Shown: positions 1 through 10,568, numbered from the stretch's first letter. The stretch is DNA of 64,000 nucleotides from Prochlorococcus marinus str. MIT 9313 (GCF_000011485.1 NC_005071.1:1615347-1679346), one strand, 5' to 3'. The notes: generated by a model from the sequence alone, not told the origin. A program made the numbers and translations.

Positions 1-797
1 ATCGACTCAATCTTTCTACGATCGCCATAATTAACACCAAATTCAATCCAAATCCTACGGTTGTCTATATCAGCAATATTAACAACCGGCTTACTTGTAA
101 AGATGTTGTTTGGTATATACACTGGTTGGCGATCAGAGGAGCGCAATTTGGTATAAAACCAACCGATATGTTCTACATTCCCAGAAAGGTTTTCGGAGGG
201 AATATCGATGAAATCACTTACAACAAACGGACGGTTAATGTAAAGGCTAAGGCCGCTTAAGGAATTCGAGACAATCCCCTTGGCCCCGAAACCCAATGCA
301 ACGGCGCCAACCCCACCGGCGGTAACCAGTACAGCCGGCGAAATGCCCATCAGATGCATCACCTCCAGGCATAAAATGAGCATGGCTGCAATACCTATGG
401 TCTTCTGAACAACATCGAATAGGAACAGCCTGTCTTTTTCACCAAAGCCCTGCAGCATCTGAGTGGCATAACTGTCTTGGTTTTGCTTGAGCTCCTTCTT
501 CCAAGACAGCAGCGTCCATGAAAGACCTATGACCACAAGAATTCCAAACGCCTTAACACCATCACGCGGGAATTGAATCAATGACGGATCCAACAAATCC
601 AACAGCCAACAAATCACTCCTACAAGTGCGCAACTCAGAGAAATGCTTTGCCTGCTACTGAGCAGCAATCCACGCCGCAACGAACCTGAGCGGAACCGCC
701 TGCCAAAAGTGTCTAGCAACAACCAACTGACAATGGCTAAAACAAGCCCGGCAATCGGCACCTGAAGATTGAAGGGAAGGGGTGTCATCAGAGGCAT
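1..797 (-). CDS. Mechanosensitive ion channel, MscS family (partial, C-terminus beyond window)
   Basis: Reading the minus strand from an ATG at 797 gives an open frame to the window edge. The N-terminal half has hydrophobic helices. It is followed by the MscS pore-helix pattern of spaced Gly/Ala (ISPAVLVTAGGVGAVALGFG), then AKGIVSNSLSGLSLY, and then the start of the beta domain (RPFVVSDFID, GWFYTKLRSSDRQPVYIPN). This order is diagnostic for MscS-type channels, which release solutes on hypo-osmotic shock from the inner membrane. A second Met at 788 is an alternative start. The C-terminal cytoplasmic cage is cut off by the window. It is transcribed away from the rimP-infB operon. Family is certain; subfamily is unknown. 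Confidence 0.85.
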   Translation of the reverse strand, partial: MPLMTPLPFNLQVPIAGLVLAIVSWLLLDTFGRRFRSGSLRRGLLLSSRQSISLSCALVGVICWLLDLLDPSLIQFPRDGVKAFGILVVIGLSWTLLSWKKELKQNQDSYATQMLQGFGEKDRLFLFDVVQKTIGIAAMLILCLEVMHLMGISPAVLVTAGGVGAVALGFGAKGIVSNSLSGLSLYINRPFVVSDFIDIPSENLSGNVEHIGWFYTKLRSSDRQPVYIPNNIFTSKPVVNIADIDNRRIWIEFGVNYGDRRKIES

Positions 798-1057
798 AAG
801 CAAGATGCATCCGCACAGATTTGAATTGTCTGCGAAGCGTTAGTGGTGCCATCAGCCAATCGCTGCCAAACGGCTGGCCGGCGCTGATTAGCGAATTCTC
901 CAGATTCTCGATGGCTTGACGGCCTTCTTTGCATCAGTTGAACACAGCATGAAGAGGCCATCACCTAGATTGTCTTGATGCCTGGCGGGTACCTCCTTCG
1001 GGAGGCAGGTCACTTCTGAAGCCGGTCGGGCCAGAAGCCCAACCTTACCCCCTGCAT

Positions 1058-1522
1058 TTGCCTCATCCTCTGCTCCCGGACCTGGAAACCCTCGCCTCGG
1101 CGACGGCTGCAGGAAAAGGCTACAAACTTTGCTGTGTACAGGTATTCACCCATCTGATTCCTATGACCATCCAGGTGCAGATCCGTCGCAAAGATGGCAG
1201 TGATGTCTCCCTCGACGACTGTGCTCATTTCAGCGCTTCTATGGATGAAGCCCTGGAGGCTTCCCAACTTTTTACTGAAGCGTATGTTCTGGAAATCAGC
1301 AGCCCAGGGATCGGAGATCAGCTCCACAGTGATCAGGACTTCCTAACTTTCAGAGGCTTCCCTGTGGAGATCAGCTTCCGCGACCACGATTCAGACCTTC
1401 ATCAAGCCGGTCTCTTGCACAAACGATCCGACGAACATGTGCACATCAACATCAAGGGACGCATTCAACGCATACCACGTAAGGCTGTGACCTGCGTTCG
1501 CCTTACAAACCCCACTGGATAA
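1058..1522 (+). CDS. rimP: Ribosome maturation factor RimP
   Basis: This 154-residue protein has the RimP layout: an N-terminal alpha/beta domain (VQIRRKDGSDVSLDDCAHFS) with the family motif LEISSPGIGDQL at about residues 78-89, and a C-terminal SH3-like domain. RimP assists maturation of the 30S ribosomal subunit. It is the first gene of a rimP-nusA-ylxR-infB cluster, the conserved bacterial order, with 53 bases to nusA. The usual SPG is retained, while the common following Leu-Asp-Arg is replaced by Ile-Gly-Asp, as often in divergent picocyanobacterial copies. The start gives normal family length. Confidence 0.9.
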   Translation: MPHPLLPDLETLASATAAGKGYKLCCVQVFTHLIPMTIQVQIRRKDGSDVSLDDCAHFSASMDEALEASQLFTEAYVLEISSPGIGDQLHSDQDFLTFRGFPVEISFRDHDSDLHQAGLLHKRSDEHVHINIKGRIQRIPRKAVTCVRLTNPTG

Positions 1523-1575
1523 ATCACCTTAACGATCAGCTCAGCTTCAGCACCTTTCCACTCTTTCCATCGTCG

Positions 1576-3024
1576 ATGGCTCTCGTTCTACTCCCCGGCC
1601 TCAACAACCTGATCGAAGACATCAGCGAGGAGAAGAAACTCCCTACCCAAGTGGTGGAAGCAGCCCTGCGTGAGGCCCTCCTCAAAGGATATGAACGCTA
1701 CCGACGCACTCTTTATCTAGGTATCAGTGAGGACCCTTTCGAAGAAGAGTATTTCAGCAACTTCGATGTTGGACTAGAGCTTGAAGATGAAGGTTATCGG
1801 GTCCTGGCCAGCAAAATCATCGTTGAAGAGGTGGAGAGCGAAGACCACCAGATTGCTCTTCAAGAAGTGATGCAAGTCGCTGAAGACGCCCAGATCGGTG
1901 ACACCGTGGTGCTCGACGTTACCCCCGAGAAGGAAGACTTCGGCCGGATGGCTGCCGCCACAACCAAGCAGGTACTGGCGCAAAAGCTACGCGACCAGCA
2001 GCGCCGCATGATTCAAGAGGAATTTGCCGATCTAGAAGATCCCGTGCTCACAGCTCGTGTGATCCGTTTTGAACGTCATTCGGTGATCATGGCGGTGAGT
2101 TCTGGTCTTGGGCGCCCTGAAGTGGAGGCCGAGCTCCCACGCCGCGACCAGCTCCCCAACGACAATTATCGCGCCAACGCCACCTTCAAAGTCTTTCTGA
2201 AGGAAGTCAGCGAAGTGCCCCGACGAGGGCCTCAGTTGTTCGTTAGCCGCTCCAACGCCGGACTAGTGGTTTACCTATTTGAGAACGAGGTGCCCGAAAT
2301 CCAAGAAGGCTCAGTGCGCATTGTGGCCGTAGCCCGTGAAGCCAATCCTCCTTCTCGTTCCGTGGGCCCACGCACCAAGGTGGCAGTTGACAGCATTGAA
2401 CGTGAAGTGGACCCTGTCGGCGCCTGCATCGGTGCCCGCGGCTCACGCATTCAGCAAGTGGTTAATGAACTACGCGGCGAAAAAATCGATGTGATCCGCT
2501 GGTCACCTGACCCAGGTCAATACATTGCCAATTCCCTTAGCCCTGCTCGCGTTGAGATGGTGCGACTGGTGGATCCAGAAGGGCAGCATGCCCACGTCCT
2601 AGTCCCCCCAGATCAACTAAGCCTGGCCATCGGACGAGAAGGACAAAATGTACGCCTAGCAGCTCGTCTAACCGGATGGAAAATCGACATCAAAAACTCC
2701 CAGGAATATGACCAGGCCAGTGAGGACACCACCGTCGCCGAGCTGATTTCTCAGCGAGAGGAAGAAGAGGCTCTCCAACGCGATGCCGAAGCCCGCCTGG
2801 CAGCTGAACAAGCCACCCGAGCAGAAGAGGATGCACGCCTAAGAGAGCTTTACCCCCTACCGGAAGATGAAGAAGAGTATGACCAAGAAGAACCTGCTAA
2901 GACGATGGCTGAAGACGAAAATGAATCCGACGGCCAATCTGACGACTTGAGCAACCAACCTGACGCCTCAAGCGAACAACGCTCAAATGAAGAATCACTA
3001 GAAGAAGAGGACAGAGCTCGGTGA
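1576..3024 (+). CDS. nusA: Transcription termination/antitermination protein NusA
   Basis: The 482-residue protein starts with the NusA RNA-polymerase-binding domain (LNNLIEDISEEKKLP), continues through an S1 region, and has two KH domains: KH1 with CIGARGSRIQ near residue 286 and KH2 with IGREGQNVRLAARL near residue 353. NusA binds RNA polymerase and nascent RNA and modulates pausing and termination. After about residue 385 the protein becomes a highly acidic Glu/Asp tail instead of the acidic repeats of E. coli NusA, as is usual in cyanobacteria. Its stop codon overlaps the ylxR GTG start by four bases, so the two are probably translationally coupled. Confidence 0.97.
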   Translation: MALVLLPGLNNLIEDISEEKKLPTQVVEAALREALLKGYERYRRTLYLGISEDPFEEEYFSNFDVGLELEDEGYRVLASKIIVEEVESEDHQIALQEVMQVAEDAQIGDTVVLDVTPEKEDFGRMAAATTKQVLAQKLRDQQRRMIQEEFADLEDPVLTARVIRFERHSVIMAVSSGLGRPEVEAELPRRDQLPNDNYRANATFKVFLKEVSEVPRRGPQLFVSRSNAGLVVYLFENEVPEIQEGSVRIVAVAREANPPSRSVGPRTKVAVDSIEREVDPVGACIGARGSRIQQVVNELRGEKIDVIRWSPDPGQYIANSLSPARVEMVRLVDPEGQHAHVLVPPDQLSLAIGREGQNVRLAARLTGWKIDIKNSQEYDQASEDTTVAELISQREEEEALQRDAEARLAAEQATRAEEDARLRELYPLPEDEEEYDQEEPAKTMAEDENESDGQSDDLSNQPDASSEQRSNEESLEEEDRAR

Positions 3025-3299
3025 ACCAACGCCCCGTCCTGCGTCGCTGCGTGACCTGTCGTCAACTGCTGGATCGCCAGCAGCTTTGGCGGGTGATACG
3101 CGACCATCAGGAGGGTGTAGTCCTCGATGAAGGGATGGGTCGTTCGGCCTATCTCTGTCCAAACGAGGCCTGCCTAGAGGAGGCACTCCGCCGCAAACGT
3201 CTACAGAAAGCCCTGCGTTGCCAGGTGCCCAACAGCGTTGTGGAGGTGCTGCAAAAGCGGCTTAATCACTCCTTTGATTCCGCCGCTGAGGCAAAATAA
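3021..3299 (+). CDS. ylxR: YlxR family RNA-binding protein (DUF448)
   Basis: This 92-residue protein carries the YlxR signature: RRCVTCRQLLDRQQLWRV at the N-terminus and the GRSAYLCPNEACLEEALRR segment near residue 40, with four cysteines in two pairs. YlxR is a small RNA-binding/nucleoid-associated protein encoded between nusA and infB in many bacteria. The GTG start overlaps the end of nusA (GTGA). The gene sits 63 bases upstream of the preferred infB start, consistent with one operon. Confidence 0.92.
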   Translation: MNQRPVLRRCVTCRQLLDRQQLWRVIRDHQEGVVLDEGMGRSAYLCPNEACLEEALRRKRLQKALRCQVPNSVVEVLQKRLNHSFDSAAEAK

Positions 3300-3362
3300 A
3301 CAATGGCCCCGACTTGCTTGGAGCCCCGAGGCACTTCGTGCCCGGACCGACAGGAGCTTTTA

Positions 3363-6300
3363 ATGACCAGCAGCGGCAAAATCAGAATTTATGAGCTGTC
3401 CAAGGACCTAGGCCTTGAGAACAAGGACGTGCTCCATGCCGCTGAGAAACTCTCAATTGCGGCCAAGAGCCATAGCAGTTCCATCAGTGACGATGAAGCA
3501 AAGCGCATCCGTGGCCTTTTGCGCCAAGGCTCCGCTGCTAATTCAGCTCCACCAAGCAAGTCGGAACCTGAAAAGACAATTCTGTCGGTGAAAAAAGCAG
3601 CGCCCACTGCCATTAAGGACGTTGCACCACCTATTCGAAAAGCTACAAGCAGCTCAGAGATCAGTCACGTCAAGCCATCAGCGCCTGCAAACCCCATACC
3701 AACAAGCCCTGCACGACCCTCAACGGAATCGGTGGCTCATCCTGCTCCACCGACTCGCCCAGCAAACCCCACTCCAACCCCGACAAGCTCGCCACCTAAA
3801 ACAGCAGCTCGACCGATCAACGCTCCTATCAGTCGTCCAGCAATCCCCAGCCGGCCTACCGCTCCTACACCAAGATCAGCAAACAAACCCTCCTCCCCCG
3901 TGCCTCCAAGCGCGGGGGGCAAAGACCCACGTGCCGGTCAGACGTCTACTACGAGTAAAGCAACCACCGTTAGTGGAGGAGGCCCTCGTCCCAAAATCGT
4001 CTCTAGGCCCCAATCGCCAACAGCGCCAGGACGCAGCGCACCCCCGGCCAAGCCATCAATCCCATCTGAGCGCAAAGCTCCAAAGCCAGAACTGGTGGGA
4101 CGCCCTAAACCAAAGCGTCCTGTCGTAGCCCCTCCGAGCCGACCAGATCCAGAGGGACAACGCCCTGACAAAAAACGACCCGGAATTAGTCCACGACCGA
4201 TCGGTGGACCAAATCAGCGCGCTAACACGTCGCAGCGCCCCGGCGCGCCCATACGGCAAGGCAAAACCAGACCAGGACAGCCTCGTTCTGCCGGCAACAC
4301 CCTCGAATTAGTGGGCAAGCCCATTCGGCGTGATCGATCCGACGCTGGCTCAGCAGGACGGGATAGCAACAACCGCCCAGGAGCCCCCACCCGCCCAGGC
4401 ATGCCTACCGGCATGCGCAAACCGGTGGCACCTGGAGAGCTGATGCAGCTTCAAAAGCCCACCGGTCGACCTGGCACACCACCGCCACGACGACCGGACG
4501 GAACCAGCGTCGGAACCCGCGGAGGATCCGAGGGAGCCACTCCACCAGTGGAACGCACTGCCACAGCACCCACAGCACCCAAAAGGCCTGGTCACCGCCC
4601 CGCTCAAGCCCCTGCTGCCGGAGCCCCAAGGAGGCCCGGTAGACCGGAGTGGGACGACAGCGCCAAGCTGGAAGCTCTACGCAACAAGTCTCCCCAGAAG
4701 CAGCGCCAGAAGGTGCACATCATTGGGGAAAATGATGATGCCCTAACCGCAGAAACCAGCGGCTACGCAGGAGAAAAACAGGCCGTCGTTCTGACGGCAA
4801 GCCTGGCCCGGCCCGCCAAACCAAAATCGCAGAAAAAGCCCGCCTCCAAACCCGTGGCGGCATTACGCAAACGCAAAAAAGAAACCACCCGACAAAGGCA
4901 ACGCCGACGGGCAATGGAGCTGCGTGCAGCACGCGAAGCGAAGCAAGTCAGGCCAGAAATGCTGATTGTTCCGGAGGCCAACCTCACAGTGCAGGAGCTG
5001 GCAGACATGCTCAGCATTGAAAGCTCTGAGATCATCAAATCCCTTTTCTTCAAAGGGATTACCGCCACAGTCACCCAGTCACTAGATCTTCCCACGATCG
5101 AAGCAGTGGCCGAGGAGTTCGGGGTGCCTGTCCTCCAGGACGACATCGAGGAGGCAGCCAAAAAGACAACGGAGATGATTGAGGAGACTGATCTAGCCCA
5201 CCTGATCCGCCGTCCACCTGTGGTGACCGTGATGGGTCATGTCGATCACGGCAAAACCAGCCTGCTGGATGCAATCCGCAAAGCCAGGGTTGCCGCGGTT
5301 GAAGCCGGAGGCATCACCCAGCACATCGGCGCCTATCAAGTGGAGATCGATCATGGCGGTCAGCCCCGCAAGATCACATTCCTTGACACCCCAGGCCACC
5401 AGGCTTTCACTGCCATGCGCGCCCGCGGCACCAAGGTCACGGACATAGCAGTACTAGTGGTTGCTGCTGACGATGGTGTACGCCCTCAGACCCTCGAGGC
5501 CATCAGCCACGCACGCGCTGCCAAGGTTCCGATCATTGTGGCGATCAACAAAACGGACAAGGAGGGAGCCTCTCCAGAACGGGTCAAGCAGGAACTTTCT
5601 GATCAGAACCTGCTCTCCGAAGAGTGGGGAGGTGATGTGGTGATGGTTCCCGTAAGTGCCATCAAGGGCGAGAACATCGACAAACTTCTCGAGATGATTC
5701 TGCTGGTCACCGAAGTTGAGGATTTGCAGGCCAACCCTGACCGTCTGGCCAAAGGCACCGTTATCGAGGCTCACCTCGACAAGGCCAAAGGGCCTGTTGC
5801 CACATTGCTAATCCAGAACGGCACCCTCAAAACCGGAGATGTACTCGCCGCCGGTCCAGTGCTTGGCAAGGTGCGAGCCATGGTCGACGACAGCGGAGCC
5901 CGACTCAAAGAAGCTGGTCCGTCTGGTGCCGTAGAGGCCCTCGGCTTCAGCGAAGTGCCAACAGCCGGAGATGAATTTGAGGTCTACCCAGATGAGAAGT
6001 CAGCAAGAGTCGTTGTGGGAGAACGCGCCTCCGATGCCCGTGCCACCAGGCTGGCCCAACAGATGGCCTCAAGGAGGGTGTCCCTCGCAGCCATGTCTGG
6101 CCAAGCAAGCGATGGCGAACTCAAGGAACTCAACCTGATTCTCAAAGCCGACGTTCAAGGCAGTGTGGAAGCCATCTTGGGATCCTTGGAACAATTGCCG
6201 AAGGATGAGGTACAGGTTCGCGTGTTGCTCTCCGCGCCGGGTGAAATCACCGAAACTGATGTGGATCTTGCTGCTGCATCCGGGGCTGTGATTGTGGGCT

Positions 6301-6740
6301 TTAACACATCTATGGCCTCTGGAGCCAAGCGGGCCGCGGATGCCACGGGTGTAGACGTTCGTGATTACGACGTGATCTACAAGCTTTTGGAAGACATCCA
6401 GATGGCTATGGAAGGTCTACTAGAGCCAGAACTGGTGGAAGAATCGCTTGGAGAAGCAGAAGTGCGTGCCGTCTTTACCATCGGCAAGAGCGCCGTTGCG
6501 GGCTGTTACATCACCGCAGGCAAGCTGCAGCGCAACTGCAGAGTGCGCGTACGGCGTGCCAAACAAGTGGTATTCGAAGGCGATCTCGACTCCCTACGCC
6601 GCAATAAAGACGACGTCAAGGAGGTGGCCACAGGCTTCGAGTGCGGCATCGGCTGTGATCGCTTTGCTAACTGGGAAGAACGCGACATCATTGAAGCTCA
6701 CAAACTAGTCACCAAGCGACGCACGCTTAGTAGCTCATGA
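3363..6740 (+). CDS. infB: Translation initiation factor IF-2
   Basis: From the ATG at 3363 ([17 protein letters not shown]) the protein is 1125 residues. I prefer this start over the ATG at 3303 because it opens the conserved IF2-N domain and has an AGGAG ribosome-binding site nine bases upstream. Residues about 60-430 are a Pro/Ser/Arg-rich linker of low complexity, typical of cyanobacterial IF-2. The G domain follows, with G1 GHVDHGKTS near residue 625, DTPGH, NKTD near 730 and the C-terminal domains that bind fMet-tRNA. IF-2 is the GTPase that joins subunits at initiation. It is the last gene of the rimP operon. Confidence 0.97.
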
Positions 6741-6765
6741 GGTTTCGCCCCACCTACAACTTGTT

Positions 6766-7551
6766 GTGATTGCCCAACGCGAACCACTGCTCTGGCTTCA
6801 GCTCATCGCTATTGGGGCGATCCCGATAGAAATGCTTTTACTGAGACTGGTTTTAGCCGGGGCAGATCTGGGGCCTGTTCCAGTCTTCGAACGTCTACTC
6901 ACCTGGGCTGTAGCGGTGTTAACGCCAACCCTCGTCCTCTGGAAACGCCCTGCCGACTGGGGATCACTACTGCTACTGCGGCGCCCACTGAGTCAACGCT
7001 CAGAGGCCCAGCGTCAGCTCAGTGGTCTTCAGCAGAGCTTGATCCCTCGCTTGAGCCTCTTGGTTGGATCAACAGCCCTACTCGCGATGTTCTGGTGGAT
7101 CGATCAATCTTCCATTTTGGTAATGGACCTCTCGCCATTACAAGGCAGCTCTAGACTGGTCACACTGCTTACGGCCATCCCCCTACTTGCTCTCGTTCTT
7201 TGGCAGTGGCAACAGCTCACCCAGAGCCTCTGGCTTCTAACCCGCTCCGACCAGGAACTTGCCCAGGCCCCCTCTTTAAGCGAAGAACAACTTCAGCATG
7301 AACGACTTTGCCTGGGGTTGAGTCTGCTCACCATGCCGGCACTCCAAACCACTCCTTCAAGTTCCGCGACGGCGATCAATCCAAAGCAACCCACCAGTAA
7401 GGAGAAGCGCTCCGATCTGAATGGAGACATCAGAGAGGGGAACAATGCTCCCGGAAGAGGCACGCAAGCCCATCGTCAACAGACCGATACAGGCGGAAGC
7501 GAAGAAAGCGAACCAGAACACCCGCCGGAAACCCCGCCAAGGGCTGAGTGA
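6766..7551 (+). CDS. Low-complexity-tail membrane protein (cyanobacterial, function unknown)
   Basis: The 261-residue product starts at a GTG 25 bases after infB. Residues 1-170 contain four hydrophobic segments (around 10-30, 40-58, 95-115 and 130-150), so it is an integral membrane protein. Residues about 195-261 are polar and of low complexity (Ser, Thr, Glu, Pro, Arg) with no recognisable fold. This matches the cyanobacterial low-complexity tail membrane protein pattern. The tail is encoded antisense to the DUF3493 gene at 7357-7617, so its odd composition may be imposed by the opposite coding frame. Function is unknown. Confidence 0.75.
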   Translation: MIAQREPLLWLQLIAIGAIPIEMLLLRLVLAGADLGPVPVFERLLTWAVAVLTPTLVLWKRPADWGSLLLLRRPLSQRSEAQRQLSGLQQSLIPRLSLLVGSTALLAMFWWIDQSSILVMDLSPLQGSSRLVTLLTAIPLLALVLWQWQQLTQSLWLLTRSDQELAQAPSLSEEQLQHERLCLGLSLLTMPALQTTPSSSATAINPKQPTSKEKRSDLNGDIREGNNAPGRGTQAHRQQTDTGGSEESEPEHPPETPPRAE

Positions 7552-7617
7552 CTCTTGGATCAGTCGTTCTCTTAGCTCAGGATCCAACTTTGAGCCAGGA
7601 CCAGAAGAATCGCCCAA
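7357..7617 (-). CDS. DUF3493 domain membrane protein
   Basis: The minus-strand frame reads KLDPELRERLIQE, SPWRGFRRVFWFAFFASA, a glycine-rich helix, and a second helix ending WIDRRR. This is the DUF3493 pattern known from cyanobacteria and plastids: a charged N-terminus, the (S/A)P(W/F)RG(L/F)R motif and two membrane helices. The frame stays open upstream into the tRNA-Thr gene, but that part is just tRNA sequence. A TTG at 7617 or at 7587 is therefore the likely start, giving about 76-86 residues. It overlaps the tail of the plus-strand gene 6766-7551 by almost 200 bases. Function is unknown. Confidence 0.65.
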   Translation of the reverse strand: MGDSSGPGSKLDPELRERLIQESLSPWRGFRRVFWFAFFASACIGLLTMGLRASSGSIVPLSDVSIQIGALLLTGGLLWIDRRRGT

Positions 7618-7659
7618 CAGTTCAAAAGCGCAATGCTTGAATGTTAAGTTCCGCTCACT

Positions 7660-7731
<72 letters not shown>

Positions 7732-8353
7732 TCACTCTTTGCAATCTTTCTCAGAGACCTTGGAGCAACATGCCTTTTAAAACCCAAAGGTATATACGAT
7801 CCCTATAGCCAAAAGCCAACCATGAGCAAAATACTAAAAAAGGCATATTTAGACCTGATTGCTCCTCAAGCAGCAGCCAGCTTTTAACATATCTGAGCAA
7901 CAATTGGCCAAATCATCGCTTATCCACTAGAGAGAATGCCTTCAAATCTTTCATCTAGCTTAGAAAAGCTTTAAGCAAGTATAGCACTATTCCTAAAGAA
8001 TCATCCAATACTTTCATCGCCTAACCCTTAACAGGGTGATCACTAAAAAAGAGCGCAAAAGGGCAAGCTTCATATGTTATTACACTTAACAATGGCCTAA
8101 AAAATGAAATACGAGAAGAAATCTAGAATCATCCAAAGAGGTTCAGTAAACACTTTTGCCAAAAGAAACCAAAAACAGCCGCATACGACTTCTGCTCTGC
8201 CCAGGCTATCGATCTAGAATGCACCATAAATCAAAGCAGATCATCAAAGGTCCCTATGAAGAATCAACAGACCTTCCAAAAGATCATTGCTGATCAAAGA
8301 AAGGAAATTAAATTAAAACCAGGTTTCTGAACTGATTGTCAGAGCTATTCAGC
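7732..8353. other. Gene-poor AT-rich spacer
   Basis: About 620 bases after tRNA-Thr hold no frame I can support as a gene. The only short frame of note is a 21-codon ATG frame at 7822-7887, too short to call. Composition is much AT-richer than the flanking infB block. Confidence 0.5.
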
Positions 8354-8527
8354 CTAGCTCTCGAGCAAAACTTTGCTGACATGATCCTGTCTCAAAACCA
8401 TTAAAGCAGTTCCAGTTTGTGTAATCACTGAATCCAACAAGATCGCTGTTGAAGCACCAATGATTGTCGCTACAAAAATGGCAATCATTCCTTTGCCAAG
8501 CTCAGTAGATTGCTTCATCTTTTGCAT
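8354..8527 (-). CDS. Small single-helix membrane protein, hypothetical
   Basis: A 57-codon minus-strand frame starts MQKMKQSTELGKG, followed by a clean hydrophobic helix (MIAIFVATIIGASTAILL, about residues 14-31) and a polar end with two charged residues. The arrangement of short charged N-terminus, one membrane helix and soluble tail looks like a genuine small membrane peptide rather than chance. No family is recognised and no strong ribosome-binding site is visible. It is isolated between two empty spacers. Confidence 0.4.
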   Translation of the reverse strand: MQKMKQSTELGKGMIAIFVATIIGASTAILLDSVITQTGTALMVLRQDHVSKVLLES

Positions 8528-9199
8528 GGTGTGACTCTAATCACTGCAAACAATCTCTTCCATATCTGCCGTCTAAGCATTGTTCTGAGTCAAACCTGAT
8601 TGTGAGATTGATCACATATCAGAAGATCAGCCCTGCCGGCGAAAGCAGGCATTGGCCTCACAGTCCTCTGGAAATTAATTGGTTTTGCTGCACATTAAGC
8701 AGACCTGCCCTCCAGTAGTGGCCTTTACATGCCTAAACAAGCGAGCAGCAGCAAAGAGAGTTCAAGTAGCCCAATAGCAATCCCTTGAATTAAGGCATAA
8801 ATCATCCGAAATTAGCCTAACAAGACTAATCGCCTGTACTCATCTTTAATACTATTCAAAAGCAGCCATTTAAATCATCGCATTCTCGCACACCTAGGCC
8901 TGCAATAGGCACAAGAAATTTCCAAGGATCACTAAAAAATGCACCATTCTTTATTGAACATCATACTACTCAATAATTTCGAAAGAGTGAACATCCTCAA
9001 AGACGAGTGCTGAGCAAATCTTGTAATCTTGAGTTGCTATAGCTGTCAATTCAAAGGCAATCATTAATCCTTGCCATAGAAGTTAATCCAATTCAGTATT
9101 CTACACAAGTGTTAGAAGATCTCCTCTAATTACAGCTATCAACATCTGGGACAATAGTCCAACAAACTAGAAGTTCACCTAGGCGAGGTCATTAGAGGC
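8528..9199. other. Gene-free spacer upstream of the DUF389 gene
   Basis: About 670 bases with stops in all frames and no tRNA-like, repeat or terminator structure that I can see. It presumably includes the promoter of the following gene. Confidence 0.5.
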
Positions 9200-10387
9200 A
9201 TGGAATCCACTCGCTTGAAGCGAATGCACGACAGTTACAAAAAGGACGCCCAGATCGATGAAGTGTTTGTCGTCCTGACGATCGGCGCCAGCATGATTGC
9301 CACCTTGGGCCTGCAGGCCAACAGTGCTGCGGTGGTGATTGGAGCGATGGTTGTCGCCCCATGGATCGAGCCCCTACGAGCAAGTGCCTTCGCCGTGTTA
9401 ATTGGCGACATAAGACTGTTGATGGATGCCCTACTAAGCCTCTTCGTAGGAGTGTTCATTACCATCTTGCTCTCCGCCTTGCTGGGAGAAGTCGCGAACC
9501 TCCCAAAATTGGGTTCGGAAGTCTGGGACCGCACGAGTCCAAACCTGCTCGATCTAGGCATCGCCTTAGTCGCAGGTGCAATGGCCATATACGCAAAGTT
9601 GCGCAGAGACGCCGTGAGTTCCCTCGCAGGCACAGCCATTGCCGTGGCTCTCGTTCCACCGGTCTGTGTGATGGGTCTATTAATTTCTTATCAAAAGTGG
9701 GGCGATGCCTTTGGGGCCGGATTGCTATTCGCTACCAACCTGCTCGGTATTCTTAGCGGTGGGCTTGTGATGATGGCCTGGAAAGAACCCTCCTTTCTTC
9801 ATCGACTACGAGAAAGCAACCTCAGCGCCGCCAAATTTTTAGTGACGTTTGGCTTAACAGCACTACTGCTGATCCCCCTAACCAAACAGTTTGTGAGCCT
9901 TGTTGGCGAAAAGGATAGGGAGCAGACGCGCGACCAAATTCAACGCACGATTGAGACCTTTCTGAAGCGAGAGACCCTGACCTTCGGTGGCAAGGAGGCG
10001 AAGGCAAAAGTGGCAAGCCTTGAGATCACCTGGGAAAAGAACCCACCAGAGATTCTTCTTGTGGTATTAGTCACCAACCCAGCCCAGCCCAGCCTCAAGC
10101 AGGTTTCAGCTGTACAGAAAGAAATCAACAAACGCCAAGAGTTGGATTACCAACTCATTGTTCAACGCGTTGTTGTTGTAGAAGGTCCTCCCGAGGAACC
10201 CAATCTGATCACAGGGAAAGAAGGGAAACTGATCAAAGATCCCACTCCAGAACTCACCAAAAACACCATTAAAGACACAGAAGAACAATTTCCAACACAA
10301 GAACTAGGCCTAGATCAGGAGCAAAAAAATATGCAACAAAGCACTGATGAAGCGACAACTCAACCAGCTGAGGCCAAGACTCCCTGA
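9200..10387 (+). CDS. DUF389 / TIGR00341-type membrane protein
   Basis: The 395-residue product has an N-terminal soluble segment, then multiple helices carrying the DUF389 hallmarks: GASMIATLGLQANSAAVVIGAM, VVAPWIEPLRA, and a later GTAIAVALVPPVCVMGLLI with the paired prolines (about residues 145-165). The membrane part ends near residue 235. It is followed by a soluble alpha/beta domain and a polar Glu/Gln/Thr-rich tail of about 65 residues. DUF389 proteins are inner-membrane proteins of unknown function. The gene stands alone, and the shared hairpin at 10501 lies between it and the convergent psbA. Confidence 0.85.
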   Translation: MESTRLKRMHDSYKKDAQIDEVFVVLTIGASMIATLGLQANSAAVVIGAMVVAPWIEPLRASAFAVLIGDIRLLMDALLSLFVGVFITILLSALLGEVANLPKLGSEVWDRTSPNLLDLGIALVAGAMAIYAKLRRDAVSSLAGTAIAVALVPPVCVMGLLISYQKWGDAFGAGLLFATNLLGILSGGLVMMAWKEPSFLHRLRESNLSAAKFLVTFGLTALLLIPLTKQFVSLVGEKDREQTRDQIQRTIETFLKRETLTFGGKEAKAKVASLEITWEKNPPEILLVVLVTNPAQPSLKQVSAVQKEINKRQELDYQLIVQRVVVVEGPPEEPNLITGKEGKLIKDPTPELTKNTIKDTEEQFPTQELGLDQEQKNMQQSTDEATTQPAEAKTP

Positions 10388-10500
10388 AGACCTAAGACTT
10401 TCACTTTAGCTTTAAACCTGATTGGAACATTGTTGTTTTGATTCGTTCAGCAGCTCCCTGAGTTAAATGATCTGAGCTAATACACCAGAACAATCATAAA

Positions 10501-10525
10501 AAAACCCCCTCTTGAGAGGGGGTTT
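10501..10525 (-). terminator. Rho-independent terminator of psbA
   Basis: Read on the minus strand this is a GC-rich stem (AAAACCCCCTC against GAGGGGGTTTT, four-base loop) followed directly by a run of T. It lies 44 bases after the psbA stop. As the stem is A/T-flanked on both sides it may also end transcripts of the convergent DUF389 gene. Confidence 0.9.
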
Positions 10526-10568
10526 TGAGGTTCAGCTGCTGCCAAACCTTGTATTGGTGATGATCAGA

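Noticed and set aside
3303-3362. Earlier infB start at 3303
   Set aside because: The added 20 residues lack similarity to IF2-N, and the ATG at 3363 has an AGGAG site and the conserved domain start.
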